Origin: DATAFF01 sp963744915
Lineage (GTDB): Bacteria > Pseudomonadota > Alphaproteobacteria > Rhizobiales > Aestuariivirgaceae
Assembly: GCA_963744915.1 (NCBI GenBank)
Contig: CAVUUY010000010.1
Span: forward strand, 124,001-188,000
Reading direction: 5' to 3'
DNA: 64,000 nucleotides
Shown here: positions 18,504 through 26,407 of the stretch, piece after piece
Layout of the letters: each line of letters starts with the position of its first letter
How positions within the stretch are numbered: the first letter of the stretch is position 1
Program-made: the position numbers and the translations under genes
Notes under the pieces: generated by a model
Told to the model about the DNA's origin: nothing
The model's input: the letters and a program-made list of their open reading frames with translations, nothing else
Database searches by the model: none

Positions 18504-19389
18504 ATGGCAGTCGATCTGGCCAACCGTCCGTTAGAGGCACCGCGCCTGTCGCAGGATTGGAGCGACTGGCGGGCGATCGCCAACGCGCTGCTCACGGTTC
18601 TCGTCTGGATCGTGGCGCTGTTGGCAAGCGTCCCGCTGTTCTCGGTGCTCTACATGCTGATCTGGGAAGGCGGAGCGCGGCTTGCGCCAGAGCTCTTCAC
18701 CGAGCTGCCGCCGGCCGGTTTCGAGGAGGGCGGTGGCTTCGGCAACGCGATCCTCGGCACGCTTGTGATGGTGGCAATCGCCGCCGTCATCACCGTACCG
18801 CTCGGCGTGCTAGCGGCGGTCTACCTGTCCGAACTCAGCCCCGAATTCAAGGCTCAGCCGCGCGACCCGCTTTCTCACCAAAGTGTTGACCGGCTTCCCC
18901 TCGATCCTCGCGGGCGTCTTCGTCTACGCAGCGCTCGTGCTCGCGATGGGCACCTACTCGGCAGTCGCGGGTGGTGTCGCTCTCGCCATCCTGATGATGC
19001 CGATCGTCATTCTGACGGCGGAAGAAGCGCTTAAGATGGTGCCGGCAAAAATGAAGGATGCCGCCATCGGCATGGGTTGCACGCCAACCCAGATGATCTG
19101 GAAGGTAGTCCTCCCCACCGCGCTCCCTGGCATCCTGACCGGCGTGATGCTCGGCATCGCCCGCGTGTCAGGTGAGTCGGCTCCGCTCCTCTTCACCGCG
19201 CTCTTCTCCAATTACTGGCTGTCGAGTCTTCGGGAGCCGACCGCCTCGCTTTCGATCCTCATCTACAACTTTTCGAGCATGCCGTTCGAGAACCAGATCG
19301 AACTCGCCTGGGCAGCCTCGCTCGTCCTTGTGCTGATGGTTTTGTTGTTCAACATCCTAAGCAGGCTGTTCGGCCGGCCCAAATACTAG
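18504..19389 (+). pseudogene. pstA: phosphate ABC permease PstA, one frameshift
   Basis: Partner permease of PstC. The first 118 residues are in one frame (helices ALLTVLVWIVALLASVPLF and LGTLVMVAIAAVITVPLGVL). A frame change near 18845-18850 is followed by the rest in another frame: TGFPSILAGVFVYAALVLAM, the EAALGMG-type loop (KDAAIGMGCTPTQMIWKVVL) and SGESAPLLFTALFSNYW, to TAG at 19389. Length after repair (about 294 residues) is normal. It starts four bases after the PstC stop. Confidence 0.88.
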
Positions 19390-19401
19390 GAGGCTCTCTC
19401 G

Positions 19402-20245
19402 ATGACCAGCGCGCAAGTCGTTCGTTCGCCCCGCAACCCCGCCGAGCAAAAGGCAGCGACCGCGAACGGCGGCAAAATCGCAATCGACTGCATCGTCGAG
19501 AAGATCTATTATGGCTCGTTTCTTGCCGTGCGCGACAGTCATGTGCCGGTTCAGAAGGGCAAGATCACCGGCTTCATCGGTCCCTCGGGCTGCGGCAAGA
19601 GCACGGTGCTGCGCAGCCTCAATCGAATGAACGATCTGGTCGAGGGGTTCAAGCTTCGAGGGCCACGTCAGCTTTCTCGGCCAGGACATCTACGCAAAGA
19701 CGGTCGACCCGGTGGTGGTGCGCCGCTACATCGGCATGGTGTTCCAGCAGCCGAACCCCTTTGCCATGAGCATCTACGACAACGTGGCCTTCGGTCTCCG
19801 GCTCAACCGCTACAAGGGCAACTTCGAGGAACGGGTCGAGCATGCGCTGCGCCGCGCCGCGCTTTGGGATGAGGTGAAGGACAAGCTCAAGGCGAGCGGC
19901 TTGTCGCTATCGGGCGGCCAGCAGCAGCGCCTGTGCATCGCGCGCGCGGTCGCCACGGAGCCGTCGGTGCTGCTCATGGACGAGCCTTGCTCGGCCCTCG
20001 ACCCGATCGCCACGCGGCGCATTGAGGAACTGATGCTCGAGCTCAAGAACGAATACACGATCGCCCTCGTCACCCACAACATGCAGCAGGCGATGCGGGT
20101 GGCCGACATCACCGCGTTCTTCTCCGTCGACATCTCGAAGGGTGGCCGCACCGGCTATCTCGTGGAGATGGAGAAAACCGCCCAAATCTTCCAGAATCCA
20201 CGCGAGCAGCTCACTCAGGACTATGTCGGCGGCAAGTTCAGCTGA
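19402..20245 (+). pseudogene. pstB: phosphate ABC transporter ATPase PstB, one frameshift
   Basis: Cytoplasmic ATPase of the phosphate importer. Walker A GPSGCGKST lies in the first frame. An extra C near 19656 (after EGFKL) shifts the frame, and the second frame supplies VFQQPNPFAMSIYDNVAFG, the LSGGQQQR signature, Walker B VLLMDEPCSALDP and the switch histidine in VTHNMQQA. The C-terminus QDYVGGKFS is typical of PstB. After repair it is about 280 residues. An AGGAGG-like site precedes the ATG. Confidence 0.9.
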
Positions 20246-20266
20246 ACGCTGATCGAGGAGCCTGGT

Positions 20267-21286
20267 ATGCGTGCCGATCGATTTGTCATGGCGCCCACGC
20301 GTCGCGCAGCCACGCTGCTTGTTGGCGCTCTCGCGCTCTGCCCTGTGCTGATTGCAGGAGAAGCTGCGGCGGAGCCGCTAGCCATACACGGCGCCGGAGG
20401 CACGTTTCCCGCGCCACTTTACAAGGGTTGGTTCAAGGACTATGCGGACATCGACAAGGGTGTCACCTTCTCCCATGACGCGGTTGGCTCCGGGGAGGGC
20501 ATCATGCGCTTTATGGCACACACGGTCGATTTCGCAGCGAGCGATAAGGTGCTTACGGCCGACCAGGCGACTGCCGGCATGGTCGTGCTCGCCTACAACC
20601 TCACGGGCCTTCAGAAGGACCTCAAGCTGTCGCGTGTCGCCTATGTCGGCATCTTTTCCGGTACGATCACCCGCTGGAACGATCCGGCGATCGCCTCGAC
20701 CAATCCGGGTCTATCCTTGTCGGCTCGCGATATCGCACTCGTGACGCGGCTCGATGCGAGCGGCACCACCGCGGCGTTTGCGCGCAACCTCTCCGCCGTC
20801 GCTGCCGATTGGCCGGGTGGTGCGGGAACGACGGTGGCGTGGCCCCACCGCAGCATGCAGGCCGCGGGCAACGAGGGGGTCGCCGCCCGCATCAAGATAA
20901 GCGAGGGTTCCATTGGCTATGTCGAATACGGTTTCGCCCGTCGTCTCAACCTTCCGATGGCGGCGCTCGAGAACCGGGCCGGCCAATTCGTGGCTCCGAG
21001 TGCCGAGTTCGGCCAAGCCGGTCTCGCCGCTTCGGTGGTTGATCCTGAGCAGCTTCAGCAGGCGGTTGTCGATCCAGCGGCGGCAAACGCCTATCCGATC
21101 GTCACCTACAGTTGGCTGTTCATATATAAGGCCTATAGCAACCCGCAGCGGGCGGGCGCGCTCAAGAGTTTCGCCCAATGGGGCCTGACGCGTGGCCAGG
21201 AGCGGGCGCGCGAGATGGGTTATGTTCCACTTTCACCCGAGGCCGCGACGCTTGGGCAGGCAGCGCTCGGCACTCAGTCGCAATAG
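20267..21286 (+). CDS. pstS: second phosphate-binding protein PstS, intact
   Basis: A 339-residue PstS homologue with a clean frame, signal peptide (LLVGALALCPVLIAGEAAA) and the family segments HGAGGTFPAPLYKGWF, GSGEGIMRFM, RWNDPAIAS and ASGTTAAF. A GATCGAGGAG ribosome-binding site precedes the ATG. It follows PstB by 21 bases, so it belongs to the same transcript. A pstS after pstB is unusual next to the pstS at the front; the two binding proteins may differ in affinity or in ligand, such as phosphite or arsenate discrimination (inference). Confidence 0.9.
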   Translation: MRADRFVMAPTRRAATLLVGALALCPVLIAGEAAAEPLAIHGAGGTFPAPLYKGWFKDYADIDKGVTFSHDAVGSGEGIMRFMAHTVDFAASDKVLTADQATAGMVVLAYNLTGLQKDLKLSRVAYVGIFSGTITRWNDPAIASTNPGLSLSARDIALVTRLDASGTTAAFARNLSAVAADWPGGAGTTVAWPHRSMQAAGNEGVAARIKISEGSIGYVEYGFARRLNLPMAALENRAGQFVAPSAEFGQAGLAASVVDPEQLQQAVVDPAAANAYPIVTYSWLFIYKAYSNPQRAGALKSFAQWGLTRGQERAREMGYVPLSPEAATLGQAALGTQSQ

Positions 21287-21288
21287 TA

Positions 21289-21996
21289 GTGAACGAGACG
21301 ACGGCACTCTCATCCAACCAAGAGTGCGCCGACGACGCCGGCGCCCTCCGGGGTGTCCTCAATCTGCAACGCATCGAAGAGGATCTGCTTGAGACCCGAC
21401 GCTGGATGAAAAGCCGGGTGCGCGCGGACACAAGTCTCGGCCGCCCAGACCTGATCGGCATCGAGCGCATGATGGCGGGCTACCGGCTCGTGGACGCCAT
21501 GCTCGCGCGGGGCATCGACCTGTTCGTTGCCGGCAATTCTCACCTGTTTCTGGAGCTCAATGCGCTCGTCTTGTGCGGTGACGATGCTGCGGTTCGCGAG
21601 GAAGCGCGCCGGCATCTGAGGGCTTCCGAACGGCACTTCTACGATAGCGAGCCACCCGGTGGGATCCGCGATATCGTCGAATGGTATTCGGTCCATAAAC
21701 GCAAACCAGCGCGCCTGTGCGCGGCGGGGGTTTACATTCGGATTCTGAGTGAGCCTGAACTCTTCATCGAGGGCAATCACCGCACCGGCGTGCTCGTCAT
21801 GAGCTATATCCTCGCCCGGAATGCTCTCCCGCCTTTTGTCCTGTCGCCGGCGAACGCCAGGGAGTTCGGTTTGCTGTCGACGAGTTTTGCTGCCAAGCGC
21901 AAGACCGGCCCCTATCTGGCTTTCCAGATGCCATGGCTGAAGCGACGGTTCGCCAAGTTCCTCGCCCGCCATGAGAATCCGGGCCATCTCCTCTAA
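21289..21996 (+). CDS. Fic-like protein with altered catalytic motif
   Basis: A 235-residue soluble protein. Near residues 158-167 it reads ELFIEGNHRTGVLVMSYIL, which resembles the Fic motif HxFx(D/E)GNGRxxR, but the catalytic histidine position is occupied by glutamate and the second glycine by histidine. Fic proteins transfer AMP or other nucleotidyl groups, so this one may be inactive, altered in chemistry, or only a distant relative. A GTG start at 21289, two bases after the pstS stop, is preferred over the ATG at 21178 inside pstS. It occupies the place where phoU is usually found at the end of a pst operon. Confidence 0.6.
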   Translation: MNETTALSSNQECADDAGALRGVLNLQRIEEDLLETRRWMKSRVRADTSLGRPDLIGIERMMAGYRLVDAMLARGIDLFVAGNSHLFLELNALVLCGDDAAVREEARRHLRASERHFYDSEPPGGIRDIVEWYSVHKRKPARLCAAGVYIRILSEPELFIEGNHRTGVLVMSYILARNALPPFVLSPANAREFGLLSTSFAAKRKTGPYLAFQMPWLKRRFAKFLARHENPGHLL

Positions 21997-22521
21997 CCCA
22001 GGAAAATCCCTACTAACCAAAGCAATTCGGCGATGCCTTTATCGCGGTGACATGTCTCGGGTGTTGGCTTACCTCTGAAACGCACCCATTGGAAAAGTTG
22101 CGGTCCGAAGGAAGGATATGCAACCGCGCAATTACGACATGATCAAAATTCTCCGTCCGGTCTGGAAGGCATTGACCGACACCTTTTACACAATCGACGC
22201 AGTTGCGCACCACAATTGCCAAACCAACGCGATGGTCATTCATCATGCGCAGACCCGCTTCCCAATTCGCAGCATGGGGCCGCATTTTGGCAGCAGCAGC
22301 GGGGTTCGTCGTTACCGTGCCGCCGATCTGCGTCGCCCAAGAGTTTATCGAACCGCGGCTTTTGGAATGGCGCAGCCATTCGATCGGCCTTTCGGGCAAT
22401 GCTGCCCGCGCCATGATTCTAAGGCAGTTCGTTGCTTTCGATCCGAGATATTTGGAACAAAAGAGGCAATTCGCTCCGCAGATCACCGCAGCGGCAGCTG
22501 AGATCATTGCGTTCCACCAAA
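21997..22521. other. gap between Fic-like gene and CorA-like gene
   Basis: About 525 bases. A plus-strand open frame from 22245 to 22598 starts with a signal-peptide-like stretch (ILAAAAGFVVTVPPICVAQ) and would overlap the end of the convergent CorA-like gene. I do not recognise it, and an open frame also exists on the opposite strand, so it is only a weak candidate for a small exported protein. Confidence 0.3.
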
Positions 22522-24150
22522 TTAGCGCCCGGACTCCTTTGATAGCCAGTCGAAAACTCCGGCCAAGGCGCGCGAGAACACGATGGTCAGCACGGTGAAG
22601 ACGATTGCTGCCAAAGATACTACCCCAAAGTACATCAGTTTGACCTTGAGCGGGGCAGCAGTCTGGTCGATCAGGTTCATGCCCAGAAATCCCGTCGAAA
22701 TCGTACCCACGAGCCCCATGATGGTGACGACTGTCAGGCGCAACATGGAGCCAGACTGGCGGCGCAGGAGATCGCTGTCGAGTATCTGCTGCACATCGAA
22801 CAACTCGGAGCGGACCTCCTGGTACAGCCGATCGATCGTGAGGTGCTGTCGCAACATCCGATAGATCTCGCGGTCCTGTGCCTTGTCGGTGACCTCTCCT
22901 ACGTAATAGCGCTGCGAGAAGCGCAGGAAGGATTCCTGCAAACCGTAGATCTCCCGTCGGAATTTCTGAACCGACCGACGGTTCAGGACATCGAGCGGCT
23001 TGACCGCCGCAACAAGGCGGTCCGAAATCATTAGAAGAGCGGCTTTGTGCAGATGGGCGAGCAGGAAGAGCAGAAAGTACTCATGGCGGAACTCGCCGAG
23101 CAATCCGCGCTCTTCGTCGACAAGGTAGGCCATTTTGCCCCCGGCTATGACCGTCAGGGAGTGGCCGCATGTGAGAAACCGAGCATCGATACCGGCACCC
23201 TTGACGGTTGCCCGGTAGCCATCATAGCTGTGGGTCTCCTCGAACTTTGCCAGATGTTCTTTCATATTTGGGATTTCATCGGATGCGTCGGGGCCATAAG
23301 CCAGGGCGAGCCTCATCGTGTCAGCACGGGTCAAACAGCCAATGTCATCCATGGTCATGTAGGTCATGCATGGCATCCGGTAGTACTCGATCTGCCGGAA
23401 TCTCAACGGTCCCTTGCGGTCGCTGGCATGGGAAACGAGCGGGGTGAGCAACTGCTCCCAGTGTGCGGCGATGCACGGCGCTCGTCGTTCACCAACGAAC
23501 GAGATAAAACGTTGCCGATCCTGATAGTCCGAGCGGCCGACGACTTGCCCTTCTCGACCTAGCCACTCGACCAGATGCGGGCAATGCATGGCCTCGCCTG
23601 TGGCGTCCCAGCCCGGGGGGTAGGCGCGGCCAAACCGGTAGACGATATCTTCGGCGACCTGCAACGGCAGCTCCTCGGCGGCGAGTTCACAGGTGAGAAT
23701 CACGGTATCGAGATCGTAGAGAAAGACGAGGTCGGCATGGACGAGATCGCAGATTACAGGTGCGTCCCCCGCGTCGAGGGTAAGCTGGACTTTTGTGATA
23801 TCGCTGCGGCGATAAGTGCTAAGCGGCGCATCGCCATAGCTCAGTTGGCGAATGGGGCCTGGAGCGTCGCCATAGAGAAACCGCTGCACGTGCGGCAGGA
23901 AGCTAACGAATTCGCGGTAATGCCGCTCCTGAAGCTCGTTATCCTTGCTGCCGATCTCGTCTTCAACCAGGTTCCAAAGACCCTTTGGCGCGAGCCGCTG
24001 CATCAACTCTTCGTGATGTTCGGTTGCGCCATTGTGTTTTAAGGATACGAGCTGCAGCGGCCACAGCACGATGTGACGGAAATGCCGGACTGTGGACTCA
24101 AAGGGGATCGATGGTACGGCGCGGAACCTCGCATCGGTCGTCTCATCCAT
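22522..24150 (-). CDS. CorA-like membrane protein
   Basis: A 542-residue protein with a long soluble N-terminal part and two C-terminal membrane helices (LRLTVVTIMGLVGTISTGFLG and MYFGVVSLAAIVFTVLTIVFS). The first helix is followed by GMN in FLGMNLI, the signature of CorA-type Mg2+/Co2+ channels, at the expected place. The preceding region (residues about 400-480) is predicted helical, as in the CorA stalk. The soluble part is larger than in CorA itself (about 316 residues). Possible divalent cation channel; Mg2+ would fit a polyphosphate-handling neighbourhood, but the ion is unknown. Confidence 0.65.
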   Translation of the reverse strand: MDETTDARFRAVPSIPFESTVRHFRHIVLWPLQLVSLKHNGATEHHEELMQRLAPKGLWNLVEDEIGSKDNELQERHYREFVSFLPHVQRFLYGDAPGPIRQLSYGDAPLSTYRRSDITKVQLTLDAGDAPVICDLVHADLVFLYDLDTVILTCELAAEELPLQVAEDIVYRFGRAYPPGWDATGEAMHCPHLVEWLGREGQVVGRSDYQDRQRFISFVGERRAPCIAAHWEQLLTPLVSHASDRKGPLRFRQIEYYRMPCMTYMTMDDIGCLTRADTMRLALAYGPDASDEIPNMKEHLAKFEETHSYDGYRATVKGAGIDARFLTCGHSLTVIAGGKMAYLVDEERGLLGEFRHEYFLLFLLAHLHKAALLMISDRLVAAVKPLDVLNRRSVQKFRREIYGLQESFLRFSQRYYVGEVTDKAQDREIYRMLRQHLTIDRLYQEVRSELFDVQQILDSDLLRRQSGSMLRLTVVTIMGLVGTISTGFLGMNLIDQTAAPLKVKLMYFGVVSLAAIVFTVLTIVFSRALAGVFDWLSKESGR

Positions 24151-24487
24151 CCGTCGTCTCCGCGTCAGCCAGCTCCTGGATCAAATAGATTCTGGTGAGG
24201 CCAGGTCACCGTTCCATGACAGGGCTGAAATCCGAATAAGCCAAATCCTCCGGTAAGGTCGTATGGATTTTTCCAGTGTGAGATCGTCATGAACTCAATG
24301 TGACCCAGCATTCACAATATTTCGGTAAATTTTGCCGCCGCTCGCTTCGCCCATTGTCCGAGCAGTGACGGCAAGGCGGCCACCGTCCCTGCGGTCGACC
24401 GTTCTTGCCGCTCTCCTCAACGACCGCGAGTGACCTTTTGCGGTAAGGAACTGCGTTGGCCGTCCTGCCTTTGGCTACATGACAATG
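24151..24487. other. non-coding region upstream of CorA-like gene
   Basis: About 340 bases with only short shadow frames. It presumably contains the promoter of the CorA-like gene. No recognisable RNA gene. Confidence 0.35.
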
Positions 24488-24530
24488 AAGTTCGCAATTT
24501 TGCGAACTTGCTACTCTCCGGAAGAGTAGC
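24488..24530. repeat. two abutting perfect inverted repeats
   Basis: AAGTTCGCAA-TT-TTGCGAACTT (24488-24509) is immediately followed by GCTACTCT-CCGGA-AGAGTAGC (24510-24530). Both are perfect palindromes and they touch without a spacer. They lie between the CorA-like gene and the small monooxygenase-like gene, both on the minus strand. They may be operators for dimeric regulators, or RNA hairpins at the 3' end of the monooxygenase-like transcript. No U-run follows. Confidence 0.75.
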
Positions 24531-24697
24531 CGTTGGACTCCTCGGCTACATCTCTCTGGTGGCCGGCTACCGTCGCAACCGGATTCGTTGCCGAGTGCAA
24601 ACATCCGTGTGCGGGTCCTCCAATTTGTCCCGCAGCGCATCCTCCATTGACTTGGAGTTGCTTCAGCAGTTCTCGGGCATTTCCGGACGAATGACCG

Positions 24698-24994
24698 CTA
24701 TTTCAGTGACAAGATGACCGGACCTGATACGGGATCGGTGATACGGACGCCGCCGCCAAGGTCTTCAAGCGCGTCGCGGAGGGAATCGAGTGTGGCGATC
24801 ATATTCGGCCACGCCTTTGCGAGCGATTCCATATCGTTCCATTCCGTAATCAGGCAAAATGTCCGCTCGCCTGTCCTGATAATGTTTGCATGCTTTAGGC
24901 CAGTCCCATTTGCAGCAACGGACTTCTGTCCATCGAGGAATTCCTCCTCGCGCCCCGGCTTCACTCGAAAGCGCACGGCACTGAATGCAGTCAT
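24698..24994 (-). CDS. small antibiotic-biosynthesis-monooxygenase-like (ABM/Dabb fold) protein
   Basis: A 98-residue protein starting MTAFSAVRFRVKPGREEEFLDGQK, the beta-alpha-beta beginning of ferredoxin-like dimeric alpha/beta-barrel proteins, ending GPVILSL. The upstream in-frame extension to 25135 has no family similarity, so the ATG at 24994 is preferred. ABM proteins act in quinone-forming oxidations or in heme and stress handling; the role here is unknown. The gene stands alone. Confidence 0.65.
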   Translation of the reverse strand: MTAFSAVRFRVKPGREEEFLDGQKSVAANGTGLKHANIIRTGERTFCLITEWNDMESLAKAWPNMIATLDSLRDALEDLGGGVRITDPVSGPVILSLK

Positions 24995-25140
24995 TTTCGG
25001 CCTTCTTATCCGGGAGTGTGACGATAACATGCCTACCGACGAGCGATAACGCGTACACATGCAATACCATCGATTCGATCCGGCTTGAAATCGCAATGAC
25101 GAAATCGGTGTTACCTCATCGAATCTCGATCGCAAAGGTG

Positions 25141-26067
25141 TCAGTATTTTGATGACACGTAGAGCTCAGGCGGCAGCACCTTGCGCTCGTAATCGGGATT
25201 AAACACCCGTTCGGGCAGGGCAATCTCCTGATGAGGCACATCCTCGTATGGGACTCGCGAAAGGAGATGGTCAATACAATTCAATCGCGCCCGTTTTTTA
25301 TCGTTGCCCTCGACAATGTACCAGGGCGCCTCAGGAATGTTGGTATGGGAAAAGGTCTCCTCCTTGGCCTTGGTATAGGCTTCCCAACGGACGCGGGACT
25401 GCAGATCCATCGGCGAGAGTTTCCATTGTTTCAACGGATCGTGAACGCGCATGAGGAAGCGCATTTGCTGTTCTTCGTCGGTAATCGAGAACCAATATTT
25501 GATCAAGCGAATGCCGGATCGGACCAGCATGCGCTCGAAGGCGGGAACATCACGGAAAAACTGCTCGACTTGGTCCTCTGATGCAAAACCCATGACCCGT
25601 TCGACCCCCGAGCGGTTGTACCAGGAACGATCGAAAAGGACAATTTCACCCCCCGCCGGCAGATGTGGTGCGTAACGTTGAAAGTACCATTGAGTTTGTT
25701 CCCGTTCGGTAGGGGCCGGCAAGGCGACGACGCGGCATATGCGCGGGTTCAGTCGTTGAGTGATGCGCTTGATCACGCCTCCCTTTCCGGCGCTGTCGCG
25801 TCCTTCAAAGATTACGATGAGTTTTTCCTTGTGATAAGCGATCCAGTCCTGGAGTTTGATCAACTCGGCTTGCAGCGCGAGAAGGGCGCGAAAATATTCC
25901 AAACGCCCCATCGAGGGCGGATGACTCCTTTGGTAAATCTTGCGGATTTCCATCGACAGCGCAGGTTCGGAAAACTCAAGTTCGTAATCCTCGTCTAGCG
26001 AGTCAGCAAGTTCGGCCTCAAGCCAGTCCTGTGCGGCGGAGCGGGAGTTGTCACTTGGCTTTTTCAT
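25141..26067 (-). CDS. ppk2: polyphosphate kinase 2 (PPK2) family protein
   Basis: A 308-residue PPK2-fold kinase that transfers phosphate between polyphosphate and nucleotides. Walker A GRDSAGKG is at about residues 89-96, the lid/Walker B region DRSWYNRSGVERVMGF follows, and the family segments RYAPHLPAGGEIVLF and IKYWFSITDEEQQMRF are present. The ATG at 26067 has a GGGAGA site about 8 bases upstream and is chosen over 26088. It is read in the same direction as the CYTH-CHAD gene 340 bases upstream. Whether it makes ATP/GTP from polyphosphate or the reverse cannot be told by reading. Confidence 0.92.
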   Translation of the reverse strand: MKKPSDNSRSAAQDWLEAELADSLDEDYELEFSEPALSMEIRKIYQRSHPPSMGRLEYFRALLALQAELIKLQDWIAYHKEKLIVIFEGRDSAGKGGVIKRITQRLNPRICRVVALPAPTEREQTQWYFQRYAPHLPAGGEIVLFDRSWYNRSGVERVMGFASEDQVEQFFRDVPAFERMLVRSGIRLIKYWFSITDEEQQMRFLMRVHDPLKQWKLSPMDLQSRVRWEAYTKAKEETFSHTNIPEAPWYIVEGNDKKRARLNCIDHLLSRVPYEDVPHQEIALPERVFNPDYERKVLPPELYVSSKY

Positions 26068-26407
26068 TTTCAATTCTCCCAAGTACATTGACGCGCGTCG
26101 GCCGGCTATGGCTTTCGTCGGTCAACAACTGCATTTGTGGTGCCAGACGATGATACCTCTGAACAGGCCCGCGGATAGCAGCGTGGCGACTATGATGGAA
26201 ACGAAGCGATCTCATGGGGGGGCCCTCCCGATGCGACAACAACGGGTTGGAATTGAGATTCACCTAGCTTGCACAAATGTGTAGATGTCGTGTGACGCCT
26301 CAATCTGAAGGGGCTTTACCTCCCGAGCACATCGACCATCGGATGCGATGAAAAAGCAATCGCCGGCATTTGGCGCGCGAGCACATATCAACAATCCAAC
26401 CTGCCGG
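26068..26407. other. gap between CYTH-CHAD and PPK2 genes
   Basis: About 340 bases with no recognisable gene. It probably holds the PPK2 promoter. No CTGTCAT Pho box was seen in it. Confidence 0.35.
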
